From positions 186,001-250,000 of the forward strand of contig NZ_FWXH01000003.1 in NCBI RefSeq assembly GCF_900176305.1: a stretch of 64,000 nucleotides of DNA, written 5' to 3'. Each line of letters begins with the position of its first letter. Position 1 is the first letter of the stretch. Source of the DNA: Clostridium acidisoli DSM 12555. GTDB lineage: Bacteria > Bacillota > Clostridia > Clostridiales > Clostridiaceae. This document shows, piece by piece, positions 54,995 to 64,000 of this stretch. The notes under the pieces were generated by a model. That model ran no database searches and was not told the DNA's origin. It was given only the letters and a program-made list of their open reading frames with translations. A program made the translations under genes and the position numbers.

Positions 54995-55165
54995 TAATTC
55001 TTAATAGTTAGAAATTGCAAAGCAAAGATTAAAGAATTTTATCATAGCTAAAGCTAGATAAAAAGATTAAAGAAAGCCTTCGGCTAGATGGAAGAGTTGA
55101 CGAGGCTAAAATCGTCAAAGGTGAGAGAAGTTACTTACGTAACAGGTTAAAAATGAATGTCAATA
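54995..55165 (+). repeat. Second copy of the IS1634-like element's 5' end
   Basis: The stretch from TAGTTAGAAATTGC through AAAGCCTTCGGCTAGATGG matches the complement of 9690-9840 with few changes. It includes the transposase ATG at 55089 and about 20 codons (MEELTRLKSSKVREVTYVTG) before a stop. It starts within 30 bases of the ABC-F stop codon, so it has separated that gene from its terminator. Confidence 0.75.
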
Positions 55166-55223
55166 TACTTGAGAACGTATATGGTTCTGTGTAAATTAGA
55201 ATAAAAGAGAAGAGATTTAACCG

Positions 55224-55264
55224 AAAATTACTATGGGAAAATATTCCTATAGTAATTTTTGTTT
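55224..55264 (+). terminator. Hairpin terminator, probably the original one of the ABC-F gene
   Basis: AAAATTACTATGGGA pairs with TCCTATAGTAATTTT (one G-U), short A/T loop, then TTTTTG. It now lies 245 bases past the ABC-F stop, beyond the inserted repeat. Confidence 0.75.
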
Positions 55265-55301
55265 TTAGGTTATTACTAAATACTGAGAAGGTATAGCGGC
55301 T

Positions 55302-55470
55302 TTATATTATTAGGTATTTGCCTCCCCAGGCTGAGTCTAAGGCTTTAAAGCTTCAACATATACTTATAAGGATATACCTCATTTAGTGTTCTGTTTTGCC
55401 AAGCAATGGCGGTATCCATTACATTATTGGTAATTTTAGATATTATTGATGGAGATATATCCTCCACATT
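55302..55470 (-). pseudogene. IS256-family transposase fragments
   Basis: Reading the minus strand from 55470, 41 codons give ISPSIISKITNNVMD then AIAWQNRTLNEVYPY, the segment before the first catalytic region of IS256 (mutator-type) transposases. After a stop at 55345, a second frame at 55343-55302 gives ALDSAWGGKYLII, matching a more C-terminal segment of the same family. The catalytic part between them is missing. This is a degraded, deleted copy with no activity. Confidence 0.65.
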
Positions 55471-55624
55471 TTACAGTTAGTTATATATAAAAAACATACA
55501 TAGATTTGAATTTACACAAATCTATGCACGTTCCCAATTAACTGTTATATAAAAACCAAGGGCTACGCCCAAAAGCAAAACCTACGGTTAAAATACATAG
55601 TAGAGTTGTCTTTAAATATTAAGA
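55471..55624. other. Non-coding spacer in the transposon debris
   Basis: No gene is seen here. A 9-bp perfect inverted repeat, CATAGATTT...AAATCTATG (55499-55526), and a short palindrome, GGGCTACGCCC, near 55560 may be leftover transposon ends. I cannot assign them. Confidence 0.4.
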
Positions 55625-55760
55625 CATATAAATTTAAATTCATTATTTTTTTGACGTAGGAGGAAAAATTTTCTTAGCCTTTATGAATTTATCCATAAAC
55701 ACTTCACCTTTTAACGTGAGAAGCAAGCGTTAAAAACCTTCACTATTACTCTGTAATTTC
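55625..55760. repeat. Further dispersed-repeat segments
   Basis: TTTAAATTCATTATTTTT and GTAGGAGGAAAAATTTTC at 55630-55675 match 9378-9420 in the same orientation. The following 55690-55755 matches, in reverse complement, 27413-27475 (AAAGAAATT, GTGAAG, TTAAAG, CACGT-like steps). It is therefore a composite of pieces seen at the two other repeat sites. It ends 20 bases before the hydF stop codon. Confidence 0.6.
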
Positions 55761-55780
55761 TTTATATTATGACGTATCAT

Positions 55781-57016
55781 TTACTCTTCTTCTAATTCAA
55801 GTCTTGCAGCAGGGAAGGGCGCAAGTGTTCTTTCTAAAATACCTTGAACATAAGCAATTAATACTCCATAGTTTACTATTGGAATCTCAGCATCTATTGC
55901 TTCTGATATTCTGTGAAGCATAGCACGCCTATTAAGCATACAACCAGCACAATGAACAATAAGAGCATAATCCTTTAAATTTTCAGGAAAAGAAAATCCA
56001 CTAGAAAACTCAAACTGTAAATCTTTACCTGTCATTTGCCTTAACCATCTTGGTATTTTTACTTTTCCAATATCATCTGATTGCCTATGATGCGTACATG
56101 CCTCGGCAATAAGAACTTTATCTCCATCCTTTAGTTTTTTAATAGCAAAAGCACCACGTACGAGTTCACTTAAATCACCTTTATACCTTGCTAAAAGTAT
56201 GGAAAATGAAGTTAGAGGTATATCCTTTGGCGTATCAGCAGCTACCTTTAAAAAAGCCTGTGAATCAGTTATAACAAGGTTTGGTTTTTTATTTAAGTTT
56301 TGGAGAGTTTCTCTAAGTTCATATTCTTTAGTTACAATGGAAATAGCATCGCTTTCGAGAACATCACGTATAACCTGTTGTTGTGGTAAAATAAGTCTTC
56401 CTTTAGGAGCAGCTTTATCAATTGGTGTTACAAGTATAACAAAATCACCAGGAGATATTAAATCACCTACAATTTTAAATTTGTCCTCTTCATTAGGACA
56501 TGACTTTATTAAGTTTTCTTTTATTTCTTTAATACCAATATTATTTTTTACAGATACCCTGATAAGTTTAAAACCAAGTTTTTTTTCAAAATCTAAAATT
56601 TCATCTTCTTCTAAATTTACTAAATCAATTTTATTTAGAACTCCTATTATGGGGATTTTTTTTTCTTTGATTCTAGTAGCTATCTCTAAATCAAAGTCAG
56701 TTAAACCTTCATTAGAATCTATAATTATTAAAGCTACATCGGTTTTGTTTAAAACATCAAGGGTCTTTTTCTTTCTTAAATCTCCAAGCTCTGTCTCATC
56801 ATCAAGACCAGCAGTATCGATAAATACAACTGCACCTAAGGGTAAAAGCTCCATAGCTTTGTATACTGGGTCAGTTGTTGTACCTTTAACCTTTGATACA
56901 AGTGATATATCTTGATTTGTAAGGGCATTTATTATACTTGATTTACCAACATTGGTTTTGCCAAACAAGGCTATATGTATCCTATTTGACATAGGAGTTT
57001 CATTTAAACTACTCAT
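55781..57016 (-). CDS. hydF: [FeFe]-hydrogenase maturation GTPase HydF
   Basis: HydF is the scaffold on which the diiron subcluster is built before transfer to HydA. The protein of about 411 residues has a GTPase domain (GKTNVGKSS, DTAGLDD, LNKIDLV), a dimerisation region and an iron-sulfur domain with CTHH and HCAGC, giving the CxH...HCxxC cluster motif. I choose ATG 57016 after GGATGGTG; an in-frame ATG at 57031 has no site. It follows the aspartase gene by 21 bases. hydE, hydG and hydA are not in this window. Confidence 0.95.
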   Translation of the reverse strand: MSSLNETPMSNRIHIALFGKTNVGKSSIINALTNQDISLVSKVKGTTTDPVYKAMELLPLGAVVFIDTAGLDDETELGDLRKKKTLDVLNKTDVALIIIDSNEGLTDFDLEIATRIKEKKIPIIGVLNKIDLVNLEEDEILDFEKKLGFKLIRVSVKNNIGIKEIKENLIKSCPNEEDKFKIVGDLISPGDFVILVTPIDKAAPKGRLILPQQQVIRDVLESDAISIVTKEYELRETLQNLNKKPNLVITDSQAFLKVAADTPKDIPLTSFSILLARYKGDLSELVRGAFAIKKLKDGDKVLIAEACTHHRQSDDIGKVKIPRWLRQMTGKDLQFEFSSGFSFPENLKDYALIVHCAGCMLNRRAMLHRISEAIDAEIPIVNYGVLIAYVQGILERTLAPFPAARLELEEE

Positions 57017-57037
57017 ATATACACCATCCATAATGTT

Positions 57038-58438
57038 TTATTTGCCTGGAATACCAGGACTTGTTAAAGTGAAAGGGTTTAATATCTTTTTAAGCAAAGC
57101 GGTATCAATTAAGTTTTCACTTTCTATTATATCCTTAATTGTTCTATTTTCTAAAATAGCTCTCCTTGAAATTTCAGAAGCCCTATCATATCCAATGTAG
57201 TGAACGAGAGCAGTTGCAAGAGCAGTTGAATTTTCTAGATTACTTCTACATTGCTCTAAATCAACTTTAATATCTATAATACATTTGTCATTTAATATGT
57301 TAACCCCATTTTCTAAAAGATTAAGAGAATCTAAAAGGCTATCTGCAATAAGTGGTGCAAATGCATTAAGTTCTAGTTGTCCACTGGAAGCAGCTAAAGT
57401 TATAGCAGTATCATTTGCAATAACTTTCATAGAAACCTGAGCTATCATTTCTAGAATCACAGGATTTACCTTTCCAGCCATAATTGAAGATCCAGTTTGT
57501 ACCGGAGGAATAATGAGTTCACCAATACTGCCTTTAGGACCGCTACCTAAAAGTCGTAGGTCATTCGACATCTTAATTAAATTCACAGCGGCAGATTTTA
57601 AAAGGCCGGACACCTCTACAAATACATCCATATTTTGAGTTGTATCAATTGGAAAATCACTTCTTGAGAGGCCAAGACCAGTTAAGTTTTGAAGTATATC
57701 TGTAACTAAAAAGATGTATTTTTGAGAGGCATTCATTCCAGTACCAATAGCAGTGCCGCCAATATTAACCTCTCTAAGTCTTTCTTCAACTTTATAAAGT
57801 CTCCACCTATCTCTAGATATAGCACGAGCAAAAGCACCAAATTCTTGACCTACCATTATAGGAAGTGCATCCATTAATTCAGTCCTACCGAGCTTTAAAA
57901 TATGTGAAAACTCATTTTCTTTATCTTGAAGACTATCTTGAAGACGACTAAAGGCCTCAGAAGTTTTTCTTAAAAGTCCTATGGACGCAATTCTAAGTGC
58001 AGTTGGATATACATCATTTGTTGACTGTGACATATTCACATCTTCTATTGGATGGACAATGTTATATTCACCCTTTTTACCACCTAGAATTTCTATGGCA
58101 ATGTTACTTATAACTTCATTTACATTCATATTCGTAGAGGTTCCAGCACCACCTTGAAGTGAGTTAGTAATAAATTGATCTAAAAAATCACCACTAAGTA
58201 TTCTATTGCAAGCTTCTATAATTGCATCAGCTTTTTTTTCATCAAGTTGATTCAGCTTTTTGTTAGCAAGTGCACAGGCTTTTTTTACAAGAACCAATGC
58301 TTCTATAAGTTCAAAGTTAACCGATTTCTTACTTATATTAAAATTTTCTATAGCACGTAATGTATTGATTCCATAATATATGTCATTAGATATCTTTTTT
58401 TCACCAAGCATATCCTTTTCAACTCTAAAATTATCCAT
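57038..58438 (-). CDS. aspA: Aspartate ammonia-lyase (aspartase/fumarase superfamily)
   Basis: The 466-residue enzyme should interconvert aspartate with fumarate plus ammonium. GAGTSTNMNVNEV, VNMSQSTNDVYPTALR and GRTELMDALPI are the three superfamily regions. The flexible loop signature reads GSSIMAGKVNPV, with Ala where most aspartases have Pro. It is the first gene of an operon with hydF. CGGAGG precedes the ATG. An ammonium supply for H-cluster assembly is a plausible reason for the pairing; that is inference. Confidence 0.88.
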   Translation of the reverse strand: MDNFRVEKDMLGEKKISNDIYYGINTLRAIENFNISKKSVNFELIEALVLVKKACALANKKLNQLDEKKADAIIEACNRILSGDFLDQFITNSLQGGAGTSTNMNVNEVISNIAIEILGGKKGEYNIVHPIEDVNMSQSTNDVYPTALRIASIGLLRKTSEAFSRLQDSLQDKENEFSHILKLGRTELMDALPIMVGQEFGAFARAISRDRWRLYKVEERLREVNIGGTAIGTGMNASQKYIFLVTDILQNLTGLGLSRSDFPIDTTQNMDVFVEVSGLLKSAAVNLIKMSNDLRLLGSGPKGSIGELIIPPVQTGSSIMAGKVNPVILEMIAQVSMKVIANDTAITLAASSGQLELNAFAPLIADSLLDSLNLLENGVNILNDKCIIDIKVDLEQCRSNLENSTALATALVHYIGYDRASEISRRAILENRTIKDIIESENLIDTALLKKILNPFTLTSPGIPGK

Positions 58439-58661
58439 GTTTTAACCTCCGTGTGTATCCCTAAATCACATTTTAGCAAAGTTTATATTTAAATTCAAAC
58501 AGGCAAGAAATATTTTTTGTATAAATTAATATTTATTAAGAAGAATAAATATATAATATAATTCAGTATATTGAATTAAGTAAGTTAAAGAATTATAATA
58601 CATTTATCTAGTTATATTGTTATATGGTTTAACTTACTATATAGAGAGGGGCCAAAAATCT

Positions 58662-61592
58662 ATGAATTATGAAATTAATAAGATTTATAATGGATTTAGA
58701 TTAATTGAAGAAATGCAAATTAAAGATATAAGTTCTACTGGACGTGTCTTTCTACATGAAAAAAGTGGAGCAAAACTGATAAACATAGAAAATTCAGATG
58801 ATAATAAAGTCTTTGCAATTAGTTTTAAAACACTACCAGATAATAGTACAGGAGTTTTTCATATATTAGAACATTCGGTATTATGTGGATCTAGAAAATT
58901 CCCATCAAAGGAGCCTTTTGTAGAGCTTGCTAAAGGGTCACTCAATACCTACCTTAATGCAGCAACATATTCTGATAAAACCATGTATCCAATAGCAAGT
59001 AAAAATGATAAGGATTTCAGAAACCTCATGGATGTGTATTTAGACGCCGTATTTTATCCAAATATATATAAATATCCTGAGATTATGAAACAAGAAGGTT
59101 GGCATTATGAATATAACAAAGACAATGATCAATTAAGTTATAAAGGTGTAGTTTATAATGAAATGCAAGGTGTATATTCTTCACCTGAATCACTTTTATT
59201 TAGAGGAATAAGTTCAAATCTTTTTCCAGATACTTCATATAGTCATGATTCTGGTGGAAATCCTATGAACATACCAGAGCTTACAGGAGAACAATTTTTA
59301 AGTTATCATAAAAAATATTATCATCCATCAAATAGTTATATTTATTTATATGGAAAATTAGATATTTTAGATCAATTAAAATTTATAGATGAAAATTATT
59401 TGTGTAATTTTGAAAAAATTGATGAAAAAATTGAAATAAAAAAACAAGAAGCTTTTAAGGAAATGAAAGAAAAATCTGTCTTTTATCCTATTTCAGAGTC
59501 AGAAGATGCAAATGATAAAACATATTTAAGTCTTAATTTTGTTATTAGTGATGCAACAAATAAGGAATTATATTTAGCATTTGATTTATTAGAGGATATT
59601 CTACTTGAAACAGCAGCGTCACCATTAAAAAATGCTATAGTTAAAGCTAATATTTGTAAAGATGCCTTTGGAATGTACAATAACAGTATTCTTCAAACAT
59701 ATATGAGTATTGTAATAAAAAATTCTAATGAAGCTGAAAAGGATAAATTCAAAAAAGTTGTATTTGATACGCTTAGGGACATAGTAAAAAATGGGATAGA
59801 CAAAGATTTAATTGATGCAGTTATAAATTCAAAAGAATTTGATTTAAGAGAAGGAGACTATAGCACATATCCAAGAGGTCTTGTATACTGTGAAAAAGTA
59901 ATGAATAGTGTGCTACATAACGGTTTGACTTTTCAAAACCTAGAATTTGAGAATGATTTAGAAAAGATCAAAAAAAATTCAGAGAATAGATATTTTGAAA
60001 GTTTAATAGAAAAATATTTACTTAACAATCCGTACAGTCTAATGTTTTCAGTTGTACCTAAAAATGGATTGTCGAAAGAAATAGCTAATGAGGAAAAAAC
60101 AAAACTTGAAAAATATAAAGCTAGTCTTAATAAAGAACAATTATCACAAATTATAGCTGAAGCTGATGAATTAGTTAAAAGGCAATCTTTACCTGATAAA
60201 AAAGAGGATCTTTTAAAAATACCATTACTAACTATAAGTGATGTTAATAGAGAAGCTGAAACATATAATACTAAAATATATGATGAAGATGATTATAAAG
60301 TATTATATAATGAATTAGACACTAACGGAATTAATTATGTAGATATGTATTTTGACGCAGGTAATGTGAAACAAGAAGATATTCCATACATTACCCTTCT
60401 TTCATATTTGCTAAGTAAAATGGATACAAAAAATTATTCTTACGAAAGTCTTTCTAATGTTATAAACATTAATACTGGCGGAATTGATTTTGATTTGGAT
60501 TTATATTCAGATGCAAATGATATAGATAAATATTATCCTAAGTTTATAGTAAGAGGAAAATGTATTCATGAAAAGTCAGAAAAGTTAATTGAACTATTCA
60601 AAGAAATAATTAACAACACTAAATTTGAAAATAAAGATCGATTTAGAGAGGCATTTTATGAATTAAAATCTAGAATGGAAATGATTATCGTAAGTGGAAG
60701 TGTAAGAATAGTAGGAACTAGGCTTAATTCATATTATTCGAATGTCTCACAATATAATGAACTTGTAAATGGATTATCTTTTTATGAATTTTTACTAGAA
60801 ATTCATAAGGACTTTGATAATAAAGTTAATGAGATTTTTACTAAATTAGGAGAAATTTCAAAGCTTATATTTAATAGGAAAAACTTAATAATAAGCATAG
60901 GTTCAGCTAAAGAAGATTATGAAATACTAATACCAAAAGTTAAAGATATGGTGTTAAAAGATTTTAGATCAGAAACTTATGAGAAACAAGAATACAAATT
61001 TACACCATCTAAAAAGAATGAAGCTTTGGTTACATCATCAAATGTTCAATACGTTGCAAAAGGAAACAATTATTCTAAATTTGGATTTAGTTATACAGGA
61101 AAATTTTTAGTGCTTAGAACTATAGCAAATTATGATTATTTGTGGAATAATATAAGAGTCAAGGGCGGAGCTTATGGAGTATTTATATCATTTAGAAGAA
61201 ATGGTAATATGTCAATATGTTCTTATAGAGATCCTAATATAATAGAGACTATAAAGGTTTATGATGAATTTGCAAAACATCTAGAAAAGTTTACTTGTGA
61301 TAAAAGGGAAATGACTAAATACATTTTAGGTACCATAAATTCATTAGATACACCTCTTTCAAATTCTATGATATGTGAAAGAGAAGTAGCAATTTATATT
61401 AGCAACTTAGACAAAAAGCTTCTTCAAAAAGAGAGAGAAGAGGTCTTAGATACAAAAATAGAAGATATTCAAGAAATGAAGACAATAATAGATAAATGTA
61501 TGGAAGAAAACTATATATGTGTATTAGGTGGAAAAGAAAAAATAGAAGAAAATAAGGACGTTTTTGAAAATATTATAAATATATTTGAATAG
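58662..61592 (+). CDS. M16C insulinase-family metalloprotease (PreP-like)
   Basis: The protein has about 976 residues, the size of presequence-protease homologues. The inverted zinc motif HILEH near residue 75 is followed by SVLCGSRKFP, and a distal Glu lies in YKGVVYNEMQGVY. Four homologous half-domains form a chamber that degrades peptides of intermediate length. There is no signal peptide, so it acts in the cytosol. I choose ATG 58662 after AGAGGGG; the frame upstream to 58617 has no site. Confidence 0.93.
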   Translation: MNYEINKIYNGFRLIEEMQIKDISSTGRVFLHEKSGAKLINIENSDDNKVFAISFKTLPDNSTGVFHILEHSVLCGSRKFPSKEPFVELAKGSLNTYLNAATYSDKTMYPIASKNDKDFRNLMDVYLDAVFYPNIYKYPEIMKQEGWHYEYNKDNDQLSYKGVVYNEMQGVYSSPESLLFRGISSNLFPDTSYSHDSGGNPMNIPELTGEQFLSYHKKYYHPSNSYIYLYGKLDILDQLKFIDENYLCNFEKIDEKIEIKKQEAFKEMKEKSVFYPISESEDANDKTYLSLNFVISDATNKELYLAFDLLEDILLETAASPLKNAIVKANICKDAFGMYNNSILQTYMSIVIKNSNEAEKDKFKKVVFDTLRDIVKNGIDKDLIDAVINSKEFDLREGDYSTYPRGLVYCEKVMNSVLHNGLTFQNLEFENDLEKIKKNSENRYFESLIEKYLLNNPYSLMFSVVPKNGLSKEIANEEKTKLEKYKASLNKEQLSQIIAEADELVKRQSLPDKKEDLLKIPLLTISDVNREAETYNTKIYDEDDYKVLYNELDTNGINYVDMYFDAGNVKQEDIPYITLLSYLLSKMDTKNYSYESLSNVININTGGIDFDLDLYSDANDIDKYYPKFIVRGKCIHEKSEKLIELFKEIINNTKFENKDRFREAFYELKSRMEMIIVSGSVRIVGTRLNSYYSNVSQYNELVNGLSFYEFLLEIHKDFDNKVNEIFTKLGEISKLIFNRKNLIISIGSAKEDYEILIPKVKDMVLKDFRSETYEKQEYKFTPSKKNEALVTSSNVQYVAKGNNYSKFGFSYTGKFLVLRTIANYDYLWNNIRVKGGAYGVFISFRRNGNMSICSYRDPNIIETIKVYDEFAKHLEKFTCDKREMTKYILGTINSLDTPLSNSMICEREVAIYISNLDKKLLQKEREEVLDTKIEDIQEMKTIIDKCMEENYICVLGGKEKIEENKDVFENIINIFE

Positions 61593-61626
61593 ATTTATTG
61601 ATTTTAAATGATAGGAGAAAATATAT

Positions 61627-62748
61627 ATGGATTACACTTTAATTGCAACCACTACTTTCGGAATTGAGGCCATTACTGGAAAAGAACTAAAAAGTCTTGG
61701 TTATGAAGATTTAAAGGTTGAGGACGGTAAGGTTACATTTTCTGGGGATGAGATGGATATTGCAATTGCAAATACATGGCTTAGAACAGCCGAGAGAATA
61801 CTTATAAAATTAACTAGTTTTAAAGCAGAAAGTTTTGAAGAACTTTTCCAGGGAACTTTAGCAGTTCCCTTTGGAGATATAATACCAGTAAATGGTTTTA
61901 TGCATGTGGTGGGGAAATCTGTAAAATCAAAACTGTTTAGTGTACCAGATTGCCAATCTATAGTTAAAAAAGCTGTTATTGAATCAATGAAAAAAAAGTA
62001 CAAGCGAGATTTATTTCCAGAAGATGGACCTGAATATAAAATTGAAGTTGCTATATTAAAAGATGTGGTAACTCTTACAATTGATACATCAGGTGCAGGC
62101 CTTCATAAAAGGGGTTATAGAGAAAATTCAGGTGGAGCACCAATGAAGGAAACATTAGCAGCAGCACTTGTACTCATAAGTAAATGGAATCCATCTCATC
62201 AACTTGCAGATGTTTGCTGTGGATCAGGAACTATTGCAATTGAAGCTGCAATGATAGGAAAAAATATGGCACCAGGGCTTAATAGAAGTTTTGTATGTGA
62301 AACATGGCCGGGTGCAGATAAAAAAATGTGGGAACAAGTTAGAGAAGGAGCTAGAAAGGCAATAAATAAAGAAGAATTCAGAATATTGGCTTCTGATATT
62401 GATAGCTGGGTACTTAGAACAGCAAATGATAATGCAGCAAAAGCTGGTGTATCCCAATTTGTTTCTTTTCAAAGAATGCCGCTTAAGGAGTTTTCCTCAA
62501 AAAAGAAATTTGGATACATTATTTCAAATCCACCTTATGGAGAAAGACTTGGAGAAGCAAGAGAAGTTGATCAGATTTGTAAAGACTTTGGAAATTTGTA
62601 TTCACATTTAGATAATTGGTCGGTTTTTGTAATAACACCACATAAGGATTTTCAACGATTGTTTGGTAAAAAATCAGACAAGAATAGAAAATTATACAAT
62701 GGAAGAATACAATGTTATTATTATCAATATTTTCCTTCAGGTAAATAG
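61627..62748 (+). CDS. THUMP-domain 23S rRNA guanine-N2 methyltransferase (RlmL/YpsC-like)
   Basis: The 373-residue protein has an N-terminal THUMP RNA-binding domain (about 1-160) and a Rossmann methyltransferase. LADVCCGSGTIAIEAAMIG is the SAM loop and SNPPYGERLGE the catalytic NPPY motif. Homologues (E. coli RlmL N-terminal half, B. subtilis YpsC) methylate guanine in 23S rRNA. It lies 34 bases after the M16C gene, with ATAGGAGA before ATG. Confidence 0.93.
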   Translation: MDYTLIATTTFGIEAITGKELKSLGYEDLKVEDGKVTFSGDEMDIAIANTWLRTAERILIKLTSFKAESFEELFQGTLAVPFGDIIPVNGFMHVVGKSVKSKLFSVPDCQSIVKKAVIESMKKKYKRDLFPEDGPEYKIEVAILKDVVTLTIDTSGAGLHKRGYRENSGGAPMKETLAAALVLISKWNPSHQLADVCCGSGTIAIEAAMIGKNMAPGLNRSFVCETWPGADKKMWEQVREGARKAINKEEFRILASDIDSWVLRTANDNAAKAGVSQFVSFQRMPLKEFSSKKKFGYIISNPPYGERLGEAREVDQICKDFGNLYSHLDNWSVFVITPHKDFQRLFGKKSDKNRKLYNGRIQCYYYQYFPSGK

Positions 62749-62753
62749 TAGAT

Positions 62754-62801
62754 AAAAAAATAGAAATAGTTCTGATTCGAGAACTATTTCTATTTTTTTA
62801 T
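62754..62801. terminator. Bidirectional terminator between rRNA methylase and glgP
   Basis: AAAAATAGAAATAGTTCT pairs perfectly with AGAACTATTTCTATTTTT around a 6-base loop, with T runs on both sides. Confidence 0.9.
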
Positions 62802-64000
62802 CTATATATTTATATCTACTTTTTTAGTTTTCCATATGTCTTTTGAATATTGTTCAATAGTATTATCACTAGAAAAAATACCGGAATGAGCAATATTTGA
62901 AATTGACATTTGCATCCAGGTTGCTCTATCCTTATACAATTTATCAATTCTGTTTTGAGCTTGCACGTAAGAATCAAAATCTTTTAATACGAAGTATTCA
63001 TCATTATTTGCTATTAAATATTTGTGAATATCAGCAAATTCTGATGGAGGAACATTTAAAGAACCATTCACTAAATTATCAATTATTCTTTTTAGCCTGC
63101 TATCAGAATTGTAATAGTCAGAAGAATGATAAGTCTTATTTTTCTCAAGTGACATAACTTCATCCTTCTCCATTCCAAATATAACAATATTATCATTGCC
63201 AACAGCATCTTTCATTTCAACATTTGCACCATCAAGAGTAGCTATAGTAATGGCACCATTCATCATAAATTTCATATTCCCAGTTCCAGAAGCTTCTTTT
63301 GTTGTAGTGGATATTTGCTCACTTACATCTGCACAAGGAATAATTTTTTCTGCAAGAGACACGGAATAATTTTCAAGAAACAAAATTTTAATTTTATTAT
63401 TTATGGACGAATCATTGTTGATTTTAGCTGCTACGGTGTTTATTAATTTGATTGTTTGCTTAGCTAGATAATATCCAGGTGCTGCTTTTGCTCCAAAAAA
63501 ATATGTTCTTGGAGTTATTTCTAAATTAGGATTATCTTTAAGCCTATAGTATAAATCTAAAATTCCAAAAATGTTTAAAACTTGACGTTTATAGGCATGC
63601 AGTCTTTTAACTTGTACGTCAAATATTGAATTAGGATCAATAACTATTCCATAATGATCTTTTACGTGTTTTGCAAAATCCATCTTATTGTTTTGCTTTA
63701 TATCATAAATTTTCTTTTGAAAAACAGGGTTTTTTGAATATGGAAGAATATCTATTAATTTATTTGGATTATGAATCCAATCATTGCCTATTGTTTCGGT
63801 GATTAGGTTTGACAACTTAGGATTTGACTTAATAAGCCACCTTCTATGGGTTATACCGTTTGTTTTATTATTAAACTTATCTGGATAAAAATCATAAAAG
63901 TTAGAGAGCTCTCTATTTTTAAGTATTTCTGTATGAAGCCTAGCGACTCCGTTAACAGAGTGACTTCCTACAATTGCAAGATAGGCCATTTTAATATTTC
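62802..64000 (-). CDS. glgP: Glycogen/starch phosphorylase, C-terminal part (cut by window end)
   Basis: The enzyme releases glucose-1-phosphate from glycogen. Just under 400 C-terminal residues are visible; the family has about 800, so the start lies outside the window. MAYLAIVGSHSVNGVARLHTE, KTNGITHRRWL, FFGAKAAPGY and the pyridoxal-phosphate lysine in EASGTGNMKFMMNG are present. The Met at 63989 is internal, because the frame stays open to base 64000. It is transcribed separately from glgCDA, about 15 kb away. Confidence 0.95.
   Translation of the reverse strand, partial: NIKMAYLAIVGSHSVNGVARLHTEILKNRELSNFYDFYPDKFNNKTNGITHRRWLIKSNPKLSNLITETIGNDWIHNPNKLIDILPYSKNPVFQKKIYDIKQNNKMDFAKHVKDHYGIVIDPNSIFDVQVKRLHAYKRQVLNIFGILDLYYRLKDNPNLEITPRTYFFGAKAAPGYYLAKQTIKLINTVAAKINNDSSINNKIKILFLENYSVSLAEKIIPCADVSEQISTTTKEASGTGNMKFMMNGAITIATLDGANVEMKDAVGNDNIVIFGMEKDEVMSLEKNKTYHSSDYYNSDSRLKRIIDNLVNGSLNVPPSEFADIHKYLIANNDEYFVLKDFDSYVQAQNRIDKLYKDRATWMQMSISNIAHSGIFSSDNTIEQYSKDIWKTKKVDINI

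Noticed and set aside
63900-64000. Glycogen phosphorylase starting at the Met at 63989
   Set aside because: The frame is open to the window edge and family proteins have about 400 more N-terminal residues.
1-64000. CRISPR arrays, rRNA, tRNA and riboswitches
   Set aside because: No regularly spaced repeats, cloverleaf-like CCA ends or recognisable riboswitch cores were seen on reading the spacers; a covariance-model search would be the decisive test.

Overview
The window is AT-rich DNA with strong GGAGG-type ribosome binding sites, many TTG and GTG starts, short intergenic spaces and U-tailed terminator hairpins. Gene content ([FeFe]-hydrogenase maturase HydF, GlgC-GlgD-GlgA granulose synthesis, AddAB, ECF transporter, agr-type peptide signalling, DUF1540) points to a saccharolytic anaerobic Clostridium (sensu stricto) or a close relative. 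I cannot name the species from sequence alone. No rRNA, tRNA, CRISPR array or prophage was seen.

Layout. 1-65: last codons of a family 1 glycosidase. 0.25-7.4 kb: addB-addA recombination nuclease. 7.5-9.9 kb: an accessory patch with a free-standing PTS EIIA domain, a broken flavodoxin, a RibD-C reductase and a truncated transposase. 9.9-16.3 kb: ECF S-component, a 50-aa gene, a heterodimeric ABC exporter with divergent LysR regulator, and a 3D-domain cell-wall protein. 16.6-19.4 kb: thiol peroxidase, then an agr-like operon ordered D-C-B. 19.4-27.4 kb: methionine aminopeptidase, AraC regulator with MFS pump, adenosine deaminase, secreted lipase, YbaK editing protein, PLD-type lipoprotein, EamA permease. 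27.7-36.6 kb: M29 aminopeptidase, polar amino-acid ABC transporter, hydrolase, membrane glycosyltransferase, dCTP deaminase, HAD phosphatase, DJ-1 and GNAT proteins. 36.7-41.9 kb: potABCD-type importer followed by an N-acyl-D-amino-acid deacylase-like enzyme. 42-44.2 kb: Ser-rich protein, YhaM-like nuclease, signal peptidase I. 44.3-48 kb: glgC-glgD-glgA on the minus strand. 48.3-55 kb: small proteins, membrane metalloprotease, HD hydrolase, MntR/DtxR-like regulator, exonuclease III, CvfB-like protein, ABC-F ATPase. 55-55.8 kb: transposon debris. 55.8-64 kb: aspA-hydF, M16C metalloprotease, THUMP methyltransferase and the C-terminal half of glycogen phosphorylase, cut by the window end.

Genes that work together: AddA with AddB; the two ABC half-transporters with the adjacent LysR regulator; AgrB processing AgrD and AgrC sensing it; AraC with MFS; the three-gene amino-acid importer; PotA-B-C-D, possibly with the deacylase; GlgC/GlgD/GlgA making glycogen and GlgP degrading it; AspA next to HydF.

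The most interesting item is the agr-like locus. Its 43-residue AgrD has serine, not cysteine, at the position aligned with the ring-forming cysteine, its gene order is D-C-B, and no AgrA response regulator is nearby. Other leads are a dispersed repeat family related to a truncated IS1634-like element, a compact promoter/micro-ORF/terminator unit at 35.2-35.4 kb, a perfect 16-bp inverted repeat directly before the ribosome binding site of a 51-aa gene, and the potABCD-deacylase linkage.
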